A DNA stretch of 48,226 bases from Flavobacteriaceae bacterium (GCA_014239275.1 JAAZZF010000011.1:1-48226); one strand, 5' to 3'; counted from the first letter of the stretch, positions 17,634-28,172 are shown. The notes: generated by a model from the letters alone, not told the origin. Program-made: numbers and translations.

Positions 17634-19373
17634 ATGTCTGGTTTTAAGGATATAGGTTTAAGCAAAGAATTAATTAAATCAATTGAAGAATTAGGTTATA
17701 AAACACCTACTCCAATTCAAAAAGAATGTATTCCTTTTTTATTGGAAGAGAATAAAGATTTAATTGCCTTAGCCCAAACTGGAACTGGAAAAACCGCTGC
17801 ATTTGGCTTGCCATCAATTCAAGAAATAGATTTTAAACTGAAACAAGTTCAGGTAATAGTTTTATGCCCTACTAGAGAATTATGTATCCAAATTTCTAAA
17901 GATCTTATTTCATATTCTAAATACCTTAAAAATATTAAAACTGTTCCTGTATATGGAGGAGTTAGTATTGAAAATCAAGTTAAATCAATCAAAAAAGGAG
18001 CACAAATTATTGTAGGAACACCTGGAAGAACAAAAGACTTAATTAATAGAAAAATATTAAAATTAAATGTTGTTAATAGAGTTGTGTTAGATGAAGCAGA
18101 TGAAATGTTAAGCATGGGGTTTAAGGATGATTTAGATTTTATATTAGATAAAACTTCTAAAAATAGACAAACCATGTTATTTTCTGCTACTATGTCTAAA
18201 GAAGTCTTATCTATTTCAAAAAAGTATATGAAGGGGGCAAAAGAAATTACTGTGTCTAAAGTTAATTCTGGAGCTAAAAATGTTGAACACCATATTTATA
18301 ATGTTAGTTCTAAATTTAAATATGAAGCATTAAAAAGAATTTCTGATTACAATCCAAATATTTACGGAATTGTATTTTGTAGAACTAGGCGTGAAACAAA
18401 GGATATAGCAAATAAATTTATTAATGAAGGTTATAATGCAGATGCTATTCACGGAGATTTATCACAAAATCAAAGAGATGAGGTAATGTCTAGATTTAGA
18501 GATAGATCATTACAACTTTTAATTGCAACCGATGTAGCTGCTAGAGGTTTAGATGTTGACGACCTTACTCATATTATTAATTACACACTTCCAGATGATC
18601 CAGAAATATACATTCATCGTAGTGGAAGAACAGGAAGAGCTGGTAAGAATGGAATATCTATTGCGATAACAAATTCTAGAGATGGAAGAAAAATTAAATT
18701 AATAGAAAATAAGTCTCAAATTAAGTTTTTAAATAAAGATATCCCTTCAGGAAAAGACATTTGTTCTAAACAACTTTTTAAATTAATTGAAAAAATTGAA
18801 AAAGTTGATGTAGATGAAAAACAAATTGAACCGTTCCTTGATGATATATATAAAAAACTTGAATGGTTAAGTAGAGAGGATTTAATAAAGCACTTTGTTT
18901 CTGCAGAATTTAATAGGTTTTTAGATTATTATAAAAATTCAGGAAATATAAACAACAATGGATTATCAAAACATAAGGAAAAGAAATTTAACAGAGAATC
19001 TTTTTCAAATTTTTCAATAAATATTGGAAGAAAGCAAGGTCTTTCTCCAATAGAGTTAATATCGATTATAAATAGAACTTTAAAATCTAATGAAATTGAG
19101 ATTGGTGGAATAGATATCAGAGAATCATATACAATCTTTGAAATTGATTCTAAGGTTAAAACTGATTTAATTAATAAAATAAAAAAAACAGATTATAATG
19201 GCATTGATTTAAAAATAATTGAATCAAAAGAAAAAATTGGAAAGAAGTTTTCAAAAAGAAAAAAAAACAAAACATTTTTTTCTAAAAAGAAACGAAAGAA
19301 AAGATCAGACAAGAATTTTATTTTCAGAGATAATGTTAAGGTTAAAAGAAAAAAGAAGAAAAATAGATTTTAA
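17634..19373 (+). CDS. DEAD-box ATP-dependent RNA helicase (DeaD/CsdA-like)
   Basis: 579 residues with all core motifs: Q-motif region FKDIGLSKELIKSI and TPTPIQ, Walker A AQTGTGKT, PTREL, DEAD, SAT, ARGLD and HRSGRTGRAG. After the two RecA domains (about 1-365) comes a DbpA/CsdA-type RNA-binding domain (about 460-545; INIGRKQGLSPIELISII). A strongly basic tail ends the protein (KRKKNK, KKKRKK, KRKKKKNR). Such helicases act in ribosome assembly, mRNA decay or cold adaptation. The stop is 2 bases from that of the convergent uvrD-type gene, leaving no room for a shared terminator. Confidence 0.93.
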   Translation: MSGFKDIGLSKELIKSIEELGYKTPTPIQKECIPFLLEENKDLIALAQTGTGKTAAFGLPSIQEIDFKLKQVQVIVLCPTRELCIQISKDLISYSKYLKNIKTVPVYGGVSIENQVKSIKKGAQIIVGTPGRTKDLINRKILKLNVVNRVVLDEADEMLSMGFKDDLDFILDKTSKNRQTMLFSATMSKEVLSISKKYMKGAKEITVSKVNSGAKNVEHHIYNVSSKFKYEALKRISDYNPNIYGIVFCRTRRETKDIANKFINEGYNADAIHGDLSQNQRDEVMSRFRDRSLQLLIATDVAARGLDVDDLTHIINYTLPDDPEIYIHRSGRTGRAGKNGISIAITNSRDGRKIKLIENKSQIKFLNKDIPSGKDICSKQLFKLIEKIEKVDVDEKQIEPFLDDIYKKLEWLSREDLIKHFVSAEFNRFLDYYKNSGNINNNGLSKHKEKKFNRESFSNFSINIGRKQGLSPIELISIINRTLKSNEIEIGGIDIRESYTIFEIDSKVKTDLINKIKKTDYNGIDLKIIESKEKIGKKFSKRKKNKTFFSKKKRKKRSDKNFIFRDNVKVKRKKKKNRF

Positions 19374-19375
19374 TT

Positions 19376-21637
19376 CTATTTTATTATTTCATATTTAGCA
19401 AACTTTAATAATATTTTTTTTATACCACTAGTTTCAAATTCTACTTCAGCTTTTTTGTCAGAACCTAAGCCATCAGTTTGTACTACTTCTCCCCTTCCAA
19501 ATCTATTATGAATTATAATATCTCCCTTTTTAATATCTATATAATTTGAATTATCATGATTTATATTAGCGTTATTTCTTAAAGGCTTTAGACTTTTTTT
19601 AGTTTTAGGCTTTTTTAACCTTATGTCATTATTATTTTTCGTTTTAAATGATGATGAAATTGATAAATTTGAAATATTGAAGTTTGTATACTTTTTGTCT
19701 ATTTCATTAATAAATCTACTTGGCTCACAATCGTTTATTTTCCCCCATCTATATCTTGTTTTAGCAAATGATATTGTTAATTTCTTTTTTGCTCTTGTTA
19801 TGGCTACATAAAATAACCTTCTCTCCTCTTCAAGATCAGATCTAGTTGTCGAACTTAATGCAGACGGAAAAAGGTCTTCTTCTAAACCAACTATATAAAC
19901 ATGATTGAATTCGAGTCCTTTTGATAAATGAATAGTCATTAATGATACTTTTTTTTCTGATTCATTAATATCTTTATCTAATTCAGAAACCAAAGCAATA
20001 TCTTCTAAAAGATCACTTAAACTTCCTGTTGAACCTACTATCTCTTCTTGACCTTCAATAAAGTCATTAATGCCATTAATTAATTCATCTATATTTTCAA
20101 TTCTACTAATTGATTCTAGTGTTCCTTCGGATTTCAAAATATTTATTATACCAATTCTTTTAAGAACTTCCTCAGTTATCTTTAATGCATTTAGTTTTTC
20201 ATTTAATAATTGAAAATTCTTTATTAATAATAAGAATTCGTTTAGTTTGTTTTTAGTTCCAGAATTTATGTTTATTTCTATTGAGTTTAATATTTCTAAA
20301 GTATTATATAAACTAATTTCTTTCTCATTGGAATAAACCAACAATTTATCTACTGTTGTTTGACCTATTCCTCTAGTTGGAAAATTAATTATTCTTTTTA
20401 TACTTTCTTCATCATTTGGGTTTACAATTACTCTTAAATATGCTAATATATCTTTTATCTCTTTTCTTTGATAGAAAGAAAGTCCTCCATAAACTTGATA
20501 TGGAATATTTTTTCTTCTTAATGCATCTTCAATTGACCTTGATTGTGCATTTGTTCTATATAAAACAGCAAAAGAATTATTGTTTAATTGAAAATTATTT
20601 TTATTTTCAAAAATATTTGATGCAACAAACCTACCCTCTTCAGAATCTGTAATTGACTGATTTATTTGAATTTTTTCACCACTTTCATTCTCAGTCCATA
20701 CTTTTTTATCAAGTTTATTAATATTTTTATTTATAACTGAATTTGCAGCATTAACTATATTTTTCGTAGACCTATAATTTTGTTCTAATCTGTAGGCCAC
20801 AGAATTTGGATAGTCCTTTTGAAAACTCAATATATTTTCAATATTTGCTCCTCTAAAACCATATATACTTTGTGCATCATCTCCAACAACACATAGATTT
20901 TCATATTTATCAGCTAAAGCTTTTACAATTAAATATTGTGAATGATTAGTGTCTTGATATTCATCTACATGGATATATTTAAATCTTTCTTGGTATTTTG
21001 ATAAAATTTCAGGAAATCTATTTAATAATTCATTAGTTTTTAATAGAAGGTCATCAAAATCCATTGCGGAGGCTTTAAAACACCTATTAACGTATGTTTG
21101 ATATATTTTTCCAAACATAGGCCTTCTAGATTCATTATCATGCTGAATAAGCTCAGGATTATTTAAATATGCTTTTACAGTAACAAGGCTATTTTTTAGA
21201 GATGATATTCTATTTCTAATACTCTTATATTTATATAAATCCTTATCTAGTTTTAATTCTTTAATTATTGTTGCAATTAATCTATCTGAATCTTGTGTGT
21301 CATATATTGTAAAATTTGAAGAATACCCTAAAAATTCTGATTCAGACCTTAAAATTCTTGCGAAGACTGAATGAAAGGTTCCCATCCATAAACTTTTTGA
21401 TTCACTTTCTCCAACAATTTGAGAAATTCTTGACTTCATTTCTCTAGCAGCTTTATTGGTAAATGTTAATGCTAATATTGAGAATGGGTCTACCCCAATT
21501 TTAATTAAATAAGCAATTCTATAGGTTAGAACTCTAGTTTTACCAGATCCAGCACCTGCAATTACCATTACAGGACCATCTTTATGTATTGTTGGTAATT
21601 TTTGAGATTCGTTTAATTGAGCTAGGTAGTCTTCCAA
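19376..21637 (-). CDS. UvrD/PcrA-family ATP-dependent DNA helicase
   Basis: 753 residues, superfamily 1A: GAGSGKTRVLTYRI, TFTNKAAREM, DEYQDTN, GDDAQSIYGFRGA, EQNYRST, the motif V region MTIHLSKGLEFNHV and EERRLFYVAITRAKK. The C-terminus (FGRGEVVQTDGLG onward) is the Tudor-like domain of PcrA/UvrD that binds RNA polymerase in characterised members. The helicase unwinds DNA 3' to 5' in excision and mismatch repair. The start must be TTG at 21637: a TAG is the codon directly before it, and the next methionine lies inside the ATP site region. It is divergent from recG, with a palindrome between them. Confidence 0.95.
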   Translation of the reverse strand: MEDYLAQLNESQKLPTIHKDGPVMVIAGAGSGKTRVLTYRIAYLIKIGVDPFSILALTFTNKAAREMKSRISQIVGESESKSLWMGTFHSVFARILRSESEFLGYSSNFTIYDTQDSDRLIATIIKELKLDKDLYKYKSIRNRISSLKNSLVTVKAYLNNPELIQHDNESRRPMFGKIYQTYVNRCFKASAMDFDDLLLKTNELLNRFPEILSKYQERFKYIHVDEYQDTNHSQYLIVKALADKYENLCVVGDDAQSIYGFRGANIENILSFQKDYPNSVAYRLEQNYRSTKNIVNAANSVINKNINKLDKKVWTENESGEKIQINQSITDSEEGRFVASNIFENKNNFQLNNNSFAVLYRTNAQSRSIEDALRRKNIPYQVYGGLSFYQRKEIKDILAYLRVIVNPNDEESIKRIINFPTRGIGQTTVDKLLVYSNEKEISLYNTLEILNSIEININSGTKNKLNEFLLLIKNFQLLNEKLNALKITEEVLKRIGIINILKSEGTLESISRIENIDELINGINDFIEGQEEIVGSTGSLSDLLEDIALVSELDKDINESEKKVSLMTIHLSKGLEFNHVYIVGLEEDLFPSALSSTTRSDLEEERRLFYVAITRAKKKLTISFAKTRYRWGKINDCEPSRFINEIDKKYTNFNISNLSISSSFKTKNNNDIRLKKPKTKKSLKPLRNNANINHDNSNYIDIKKGDIIIHNRFGRGEVVQTDGLGSDKKAEVEFETSGIKKILLKFAKYEIIK

Positions 21638-21672
21638 CTAAAATAAGTATTTGACTTTATTAGTGATTTTGT

Positions 21673-21689
21673 TAAGGTATTTTACCTTA
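21673..21689. promoter_or_regulatory. Palindrome in the uvrD-recG divergent gap (candidate operator)
   Basis: A perfect inverted repeat TAAGGTA / TACCTTA separated by TTT, midway between the divergent starts of two DNA repair genes. There is no T run, so it is not a terminator. A transcription factor site is possible, but no factor can be named. Confidence 0.35.
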
Positions 21690-21715
21690 TAAAGTTAATA
21701 AATTATATTAGTGTT

Positions 21716-23821
21716 GTGAAACAAAATTATTTATTTACACCTATTGATTATTTAAAAGGAGTTGGTCCAAATAGAGCAGATTTATTAAAATCAGAACTAA
21801 AAATTTTTACATATGAAGATTTACTTAATTTTTTTCCTTTTAGATATATTGATAGAAGCAAATATCAAAAAATTTCAAATTTAGAAAACACTAATTCATA
21901 TGTTCAAATAATAGGAAAATTTATTGACTTTAGGCATTCAGAAAATTCAAAAAACAAGAGATTAATTAGTTTGTTTTCTGATAATAATGGAGAAATTGAA
22001 ATTATCTGGTTTAGAGGGATTAAATGGATAGAAAAATCAATAAAGGTTAATCATAAATATGTTATTTATGGAAAATTAAATTGGTATAATAATAAATTTT
22101 CAATCATACATCCTGAAATAGAACTCCTAGAAAAACACAATAAGTCATTAAGAAATAATTTGCTCCCTATTTATAGTTCAACAGAGTCGCTTGTTTCAAA
22201 AGGTATTAACAATAAATTATTTAGAGATTTAATTTTTAATATTTTTGACAAATCAAGTTATTCCTTCAAAGAAAATTTAAACAGAAGAATAAATGAAAAA
22301 CATAATTTTATATCAAAATATGAAGCTTTATACAATATCCATTTTCCTAAAAATCAAAAACTATTAAGTCGCGCTCAATTTAGATTAAAATATGAAGAGT
22401 TTTTTTTTATTCAGTTACAGTTTGTTTTTAAAAACTTAATTAATAAAAACAAATTTAAAGGATTTAGTTTTCCTAAAGTTGGAGCTTTTTTTAATTCATT
22501 TTATAACAATAATCTTGACTTCGAACTTACTAATGCTCAAAAGGTTGTAATTAAAGAAATAAGAAAAGATTTTTCAAGTAATGCACAGATGAATAGACTC
22601 CTTCAAGGAGACGTTGGTTCTGGAAAAACTATTGTAGCATTATTATCATGTTTAATCGCAATAGACAATTCCTACCAGTCTTCTATAATAGCTCCAACTG
22701 AAATACTAGCTCAACAACATTATAATAGTATTACCAATTCTTTAATAGGACTTAATTTAAAAATTAAAATTTTAACTGGTTCTACAACTAAGAAAGAAAG
22801 AGATGTTTTATTTAAGGATTTAAAAAATGGGGGAATAAACATTTTGATTGGAACTCATGCGATATTAGAAGAAAAAGTTGTTTTTAAAAATTTGGGACTT
22901 GCAATAATTGATGAACAACACAGATTTGGAGTTGCACAAAGATCAAAATTATGGAAAAAGAATATTACACCCCCTCATATTCTAGTAATGACTGCAACTC
23001 CTATACCTAGAACCTTGGCCATGAGTGTATATGGCGATTTGGATATTTCAATAATTAATGAATTACCACCTGGCAGAAAACCAATAAAAACTGTTCATAG
23101 AACAGACAAAAAACGGTTGCAAGTATTTAAATTTTTAAAAGATGAAATAAAAAAAGGAAGACAAATATATATAGTTTATCCACTTATTGAAGAATCTAAA
23201 AAAATGGATTATAAGGATCTAATGGATGGTTACGAAAGTATTGAAAGAGAATTCCCGATAGATAAATATCAAATAAGTATTTTACATGGAAGAATGAAAA
23301 CAGAAGATAAGACTTATGAGATGAACAGATTTAAAAATGGAGAAACTCAAATTATGGTTTCTACAACAGTTATTGAAGTAGGTGTAAACATTCCAAATGC
23401 TTCTGTTATGATTGTTGAAAGTGCAGAAAGATTTGGCTTATCTCAATTACATCAATTAAGAGGAAGAGTTGGAAGAGGTTCAGAAAACAGTTATTGTATA
23501 TTAATGACCAAGGAAAGGATTAGTAATGATGCTAAAACAAGAATTAAAACTATGACTAGTACAAATGATGGTTTTAAAATAGCTGAAGTAGATATGAATT
23601 TAAGAGGACCGGGAAATATACTTGGCACACAACAAAGTGGATTATTAAACTTCAAAATTGCAGATTTAATAAAAGATAAAGAAATATTAAATATTGCTAG
23701 GGAAGATGCAAAAAATTTGATTGAAAAGGATCCTCAGTTAAAACATATTGACAATAAAGAAATTAAAGAAGAATATTCAAGAATTAATAAAAATAGTATT
23801 CTTTGGAAACACATAAGTTAA
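21716..23821 (+). CDS. recG: ATP-dependent DNA helicase RecG
   Basis: 701 residues, normal for RecG, which remodels stalled replication forks and branch-migrates Holliday junctions. The N-terminal wedge region opens with YLKGVGPNRADLLKSELKI and includes an OB fold (about 60-150). The helicase core has RLLQGDVGSGKTIVALL, the DEQH box IIDEQHRFGV, MTATPIPRTLAM, STTVIEVGVNIPNA and QLHQLRGRVGRG, with the RecG-specific DMNLRGPG region near the end. The start is GTG at 21716. It lies 63 bases before pheT, which has its own promoter candidate. Confidence 0.96.
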   Translation: MKQNYLFTPIDYLKGVGPNRADLLKSELKIFTYEDLLNFFPFRYIDRSKYQKISNLENTNSYVQIIGKFIDFRHSENSKNKRLISLFSDNNGEIEIIWFRGIKWIEKSIKVNHKYVIYGKLNWYNNKFSIIHPEIELLEKHNKSLRNNLLPIYSSTESLVSKGINNKLFRDLIFNIFDKSSYSFKENLNRRINEKHNFISKYEALYNIHFPKNQKLLSRAQFRLKYEEFFFIQLQFVFKNLINKNKFKGFSFPKVGAFFNSFYNNNLDFELTNAQKVVIKEIRKDFSSNAQMNRLLQGDVGSGKTIVALLSCLIAIDNSYQSSIIAPTEILAQQHYNSITNSLIGLNLKIKILTGSTTKKERDVLFKDLKNGGINILIGTHAILEEKVVFKNLGLAIIDEQHRFGVAQRSKLWKKNITPPHILVMTATPIPRTLAMSVYGDLDISIINELPPGRKPIKTVHRTDKKRLQVFKFLKDEIKKGRQIYIVYPLIEESKKMDYKDLMDGYESIEREFPIDKYQISILHGRMKTEDKTYEMNRFKNGETQIMVSTTVIEVGVNIPNASVMIVESAERFGLSQLHQLRGRVGRGSENSYCILMTKERISNDAKTRIKTMTSTNDGFKIAEVDMNLRGPGNILGTQQSGLLNFKIADLIKDKEILNIAREDAKNLIEKDPQLKHIDNKEIKEEYSRINKNSILWKHIS

Positions 23822-23835
23822 TTATTTAAAAAATA

Positions 23836-23867
23836 TTGAAAATTAAATTTTCATAATTGTATCTTTA
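23836..23867 (+). promoter_or_regulatory. Promoter candidate for pheT
   Basis: TTG at 23836-23838 and TATCTTTA at 23860-23867 are 21 bases apart, fitting the flavobacterial pattern TTG-N(17-23)-TAnnTTTG with one mismatch (A for the final G). The inferred start is near 23872, about 13 bases before the ATG at 23885. Confidence 0.45.
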
Positions 23868-23884
23868 CAATTAATCTTCAAAGA

Positions 23885-26299
23885 ATGAATATATCATACA
23901 ATTGGCTTAAAGAATTTCTAGATTTTGACCTTAAATTTGATGAAGTATCAGAAATTTTAACAGATATTGGCTTAGAAGTAGAAGGTATTCATAAATACCA
24001 ACAATTTAAAGGCGGTTTAAAGGGGCTTGTTGTAGGTAAAGTTCTTTCTTGTGATAAACATCCTAATGCAGATAGGTTAAAGTTAACAACTGTTAATATT
24101 GGAAGTGAAAATCCTCTTCAAATTGTTTGTGGGGCACCCAATGTAGGGGTAGGCCAAACTGTAGTAGTTGCAACTGTTGGCACTATTTTATTTCCTATAA
24201 AAGGAGATAAGTTTAAGATTAATAAAAGTAAAATTAGGGGTGAATTAAGTCAAGGAATGATATGTGCTGAAGATGAAATTGGAATTGGAGTTTCTCATGA
24301 AGGGATAATAGTTTTAGATGATAAGCACAAAGCAGGAAAAAAAGTTTCTAAAATTTATAATTCTTATGAAGATATTGTTTTTGATTTGGGATTAACTCCA
24401 AATCGTTCAGATGCAATGAGCCATTATGGTGTTGCAAGAGATTTAAGAGCAGCTTTGATGCACAGGGGTTATAAAACTGAGTTAATTACTCCATCTATTT
24501 CATCATTTAATATAAATTCAAGAACTCAAAAGGTAAATATAAGTGTAGAAGATCCTATAATGTGTTCAAGATTTACAGGTATTTGTATTGAAAGTATAAC
24601 AGTTAAAGAATCTCCTGACTGGTTACAAAACAAGCTTAAATCGATAGGACATTCACCAATAAATAATATTGTTGATATAACAAATTACGTACTTCATGAA
24701 TTAGGTCAACCCTTACATGCATATGATCTAGAAAAAATTAAATCTAATACTATAAAGGTAAAAACTTTAAAAAAGAATACACTTTTTACAACACTTGATA
24801 GTGTAGAAAGAAAATTAAATGCAACAGATCTGATGATATGTGATCAAAATACTCCAATGTGTATTGCTGGTGTTTTTGGAGGAGATAATCACGGAATTAC
24901 CGATAAAACTCATTCTATTTTTTTAGAAAGTGCTTCTTTTAATCCAGTTTCTGTAAGAAAAACAGCAAAATCCCATTCAATCAATAGTGATGCTTCATTT
25001 AGATTTGAAAGGGGAATTGATATAGAATTAGTTGATTATGCTCTTAAAAGAGCTGCAATTTTGATTTGTGAAGTGTGTGAGGGGAAGATATGTAGTGATT
25101 TAATGGATGAATATCCTAAAAAACTGGAACCGAAATCTATTTTACTCAATTATGAAAAAACAAATAAGCTTATTGGTCAAACTATTCCTTCTGAGGAGAT
25201 GAAATCTATTTTGACCTCACTAGATTTTAAAATAAATAATATTACTGAAACAGGTATAGGAATCACTGTTCCTTCATATAGACATGATGTTACTAGAGAA
25301 TGTGATGTAGTTGAAGAAATTTTAAGAATATATGGTTTTAATGAAATAAAACTTTCTAACAAAATATCTATTTCCATAAATTCTGTTAACAAAAATTTTT
25401 ATTATAAAACAGAAAAATCTATTTCAAGGTATTTGAATGCATTAGGATTTAATGAAATAATGAATAATTCTTTAACTAATAATAATTTAAACTTATTTGA
25501 AAGAAAAAGTGTAGAAATAATTAATTCTATTAGTTCAGATATTTCCAAACTTAGAACTACTCTACTGGAGTCTTGTCTAAAAACAATAAAATATAATATT
25601 AATAGAAATAACAAACACATTAAATTTTTTGAATTTGGGAAAATTTATGAAAGAATAGATGATGTTAATTCAGAAAAAAGGAGATTAAGCATTGTATATA
25701 CAGGAGATATTATTTCTAAATCATGGAAACACGGTACAATAAAAGCTGATTTTTACTCATTAAAAAAAATTGTGATTAATATCCTTTTAAAATTATCTAT
25801 TACCACTCAAGAAATGATTATTGATTCTGATGGATTTAATTATGCATTAGGATTATTTTATAATAAGAATAGATTGGCAATTATTGGGTCTATATCTAGT
25901 AAAGTAAAATCAAAATTTGATATAAATCAAGATGTTTATTATGCGTCCATTGATATCGATCAAGTACTTAAATTAGTTTCAACTGACTTTATAAAATATA
26001 AGCCACTTTCTAAATTTCCAATCGTTTATAGAGATCTTGCATTTATTTTAGAGAAGAATATTACTTTTTCTGAAATAAAAGAATTGGTTTTTAAAAGTGG
26101 AATAAAAAATTTAGTTGACATGAAATTATTTGATGTTTATGAAGGTGACAAGATTCCCAATGAAAAAAAATCTTATGCTATAAATTTTTCTATTTCAAAT
26201 AATGAAAAAACATTGAATGACAAGGATATTCATCAAATAATGAATAAAATTCAAAAAAAAATTGAAAATAAATTTAATGCCATTATCAGGGATAAATAA
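23885..26299 (+). CDS. pheT: Phenylalanine-tRNA ligase beta subunit
   Basis: 804 residues. In order: the N-terminal strand MNISYNWLKEFLDF; an EMAP/tRNA-binding domain (about 40-150; CDKHPNADRLKLTTVNIG, IVCGAPNVGVGQ); the B3/4 editing region (about 210-385; INNIVDITNYVLHELGQPLHAYD, SDASFRFERGID); the B5 domain (about 400-475); a catalytic-like core; and the C-terminal FDX-ACB anticodon-binding domain (about 710-804; KFPIVYRDLAFIL). It pairs with PheS, which is not in the window, to charge tRNA-Phe. It is probably followed in the same unit by the DUF2007 gene after 37 bases. Confidence 0.96.
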   Translation: MNISYNWLKEFLDFDLKFDEVSEILTDIGLEVEGIHKYQQFKGGLKGLVVGKVLSCDKHPNADRLKLTTVNIGSENPLQIVCGAPNVGVGQTVVVATVGTILFPIKGDKFKINKSKIRGELSQGMICAEDEIGIGVSHEGIIVLDDKHKAGKKVSKIYNSYEDIVFDLGLTPNRSDAMSHYGVARDLRAALMHRGYKTELITPSISSFNINSRTQKVNISVEDPIMCSRFTGICIESITVKESPDWLQNKLKSIGHSPINNIVDITNYVLHELGQPLHAYDLEKIKSNTIKVKTLKKNTLFTTLDSVERKLNATDLMICDQNTPMCIAGVFGGDNHGITDKTHSIFLESASFNPVSVRKTAKSHSINSDASFRFERGIDIELVDYALKRAAILICEVCEGKICSDLMDEYPKKLEPKSILLNYEKTNKLIGQTIPSEEMKSILTSLDFKINNITETGIGITVPSYRHDVTRECDVVEEILRIYGFNEIKLSNKISISINSVNKNFYYKTEKSISRYLNALGFNEIMNNSLTNNNLNLFERKSVEIINSISSDISKLRTTLLESCLKTIKYNINRNNKHIKFFEFGKIYERIDDVNSEKRRLSIVYTGDIISKSWKHGTIKADFYSLKKIVINILLKLSITTQEMIIDSDGFNYALGLFYNKNRLAIIGSISSKVKSKFDINQDVYYASIDIDQVLKLVSTDFIKYKPLSKFPIVYRDLAFILEKNITFSEIKELVFKSGIKNLVDMKLFDVYEGDKIPNEKKSYAINFSISNNEKTLNDKDIHQIMNKIQKKIENKFNAIIRDK

Positions 26300-26336
26300 C
26301 AAATAATCCTGAACTGATCAAATGTATTATTACTAA

Positions 26337-26561
26337 ATGAATAGAGACGATTTTATACTAATATTTGAAGGCTCTTTAGTTAATGCAAGTAGAATCATAT
26401 ATGAATTAAAAAATTCTAATATTCATCCAGTAGTTAAGAATCAATCAGAATCTGCTCGACTTGCTGGTTTTGGAAATATCACAGAAGAATATACTTCAAT
26501 ATATGTTCATATAGATGAAATTGCTAACTCAAAGCAAATAATAAATAATTTAAGAGTATAG
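26337..26561 (+). CDS. DUF2007-domain small protein
   Basis: 74 residues. The pattern ILIFEGSLVNASRIIYELK, ...ESARLAGFGN..., then a short C-terminal helix (DEIANSKQIINNL) matches DUF2007, small putative signal-transducing proteins whose function is not established. It has no signal peptide or membrane segment. Its position after pheT suggests co-transcription. Its 3' end overlaps the convergent ABC-F gene by 12 bases. Confidence 0.75.
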   Translation: MNRDDFILIFEGSLVNASRIIYELKNSNIHPVVKNQSESARLAGFGNITEEYTSIYVHIDEIANSKQIINNLRV

Positions 26562-28172
26562 CTTCTTTCTCAATTCTTTAACCTTATTATCAACAATATA
26601 ATCATCAAAGCTATTTAATCTATCTATCACGCCTTTAGGAGTTAACTCAATAACTCTATCCCCAACTGATTTTGCAAATTCAAAATCATGAGTGCTTAAA
26701 ATAACATTTCCCTTAAACTTTTTAATTGAATTATTTAAGGCAGTTATGGATTCTAAATCTAAATGACTTGTAGGTTCATCAAACATTATAACATTAGATC
26801 TTAACATCATCATTCTAGATAACATACATCTTACTTTTTCTCCACCAGAAATAACATCAGCTTTTTTTAGAGCTTCTTCTCCACTAAAAATCATTTTCCC
26901 TAGAAAACCTCTAATGTAAACTTCTTCTCTTTCTTCATCATTCTTGGCCCATTGCCTTAACCAATCAACTAAAGATAATTTATTATTAAAAAAAGAACTA
27001 TTATCTAAAGGTAAATACGATTGTGATGTAGTTATTCCCCAATTAAATTTTCCAGAATCAGATTTAATTTCATTATTTATAATTTGATAAAAAGCTGTAG
27101 TTGCCCTAGTATCTTTAGAATACAAAACAACTTTTTCACCTTTATTAAGATTAAAACTAATTTTATCAAATAATACACTTGATGAATCAGAAAATGACAA
27201 ATTGTCTACATTCAAAATTTGGTCTCCTGCATATCTTTCAGAATTAAATATAATAGCTGGATATCTCCTTGATGATGGTTTAATATCTTCAATATTTAAA
27301 TTGTCTAACATTTTTTTTCTTGATGTTGCTTGTTTAGATTTTGAAGCATTAGCACTAAACCTAGCAATAAAATCTTCCAATTCTTTTTTCTTTTCTTCAG
27401 CTTTTTTGTTTTGTTGGGTTTTTTGTCTAAGAGCTAATTGACTGGATTCATACCAGAATGTATAATTTCCTGAAAAATGATTGATTTTTCCAAAATCTAT
27501 ATCAGAAATATGGGTACAAACTGAATCTAAAAAATGTCTATCATGAGAAACTACAATTACAGTGTTATCATAGTTTGCAATAAAACTTTCTAACCATTTT
27601 ATAGTTTCAAAATCTAGATCATTTGTTGGTTCATCCATTATTAATACATCAGGATTTCCAAATAAAGCTTGGGCTAATAATACTTTTACTTTTTGGATTC
27701 CATCTAATTCATTCATTAATTTATAATGAAGATCCTCTCTTATTTCTAAATTTGATAAAAGTGTCGCAGCATCACTTTCAGCATTCCAACCGTTCATTTC
27801 CTCATATTTTAGCTGAAGGACTCCTACTCTATCACTATCTTTATCTGAGAAATCTGTTTTAGAATAAATTTCATCCATTTCTTTTTTAATATTAAATAAT
27901 ACTTTATTACCCATTATTACAGTCTCTAATGCCTGCTTTTCATCAAAAGCAAAATGATCTTGTTCTAAAACAGACATTCTTTTACCTTGTTCAAGGTTAA
28001 CAGTCCCAGAATTTGGTTCTAATTTATTTGATAAAATTTTTAAAAAAGTAGATTTCCCTGAACCATTAGCTCCAATAATACCATAACAATTTCCTTTTGT
28101 AAAAGAAGTATTTACATCATCAAATAAAATTCTTTTTCCAAATTGGACAGAAAGATTAGAAATATTTAACAT
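26550..28172 (-). CDS. ABC-F family ATPase (YbiT-like)
   Basis: 540 residues with two ABC ATPase domains, no membrane segments, and a linker (about 240-300; KAEEKKKELEDFIARFSANASKSKQA) typical of ABC-F factors that act on the ribosome. The first domain has a good Walker A (GANGSGKST) and Walker B (VLIMDEPTNDLD), but its signature reads LDGIQ instead of LSGGE. The second keeps ISGGEKVRCML and VIMFDEPTSHLD, while its Walker A is replaced by YSKDTRATTAFY. I recall both changes in other flavobacterial YbiT-like proteins. Resistance activity is not suggested by sequence. It overlaps the DUF2007 gene end and is divergent from the thioredoxin-like lipoprotein gene. Confidence 0.87.
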   Translation of the reverse strand: MLNISNLSVQFGKRILFDDVNTSFTKGNCYGIIGANGSGKSTFLKILSNKLEPNSGTVNLEQGKRMSVLEQDHFAFDEKQALETVIMGNKVLFNIKKEMDEIYSKTDFSDKDSDRVGVLQLKYEEMNGWNAESDAATLLSNLEIREDLHYKLMNELDGIQKVKVLLAQALFGNPDVLIMDEPTNDLDFETIKWLESFIANYDNTVIVVSHDRHFLDSVCTHISDIDFGKINHFSGNYTFWYESSQLALRQKTQQNKKAEEKKKELEDFIARFSANASKSKQATSRKKMLDNLNIEDIKPSSRRYPAIIFNSERYAGDQILNVDNLSFSDSSSVLFDKISFNLNKGEKVVLYSKDTRATTAFYQIINNEIKSDSGKFNWGITTSQSYLPLDNSSFFNNKLSLVDWLRQWAKNDEEREEVYIRGFLGKMIFSGEEALKKADVISGGEKVRCMLSRMMMLRSNVIMFDEPTSHLDLESITALNNSIKKFKGNVILSTHDFEFAKSVGDRVIELTPKGVIDRLNSFDDYIVDNKVKELRKKLYS

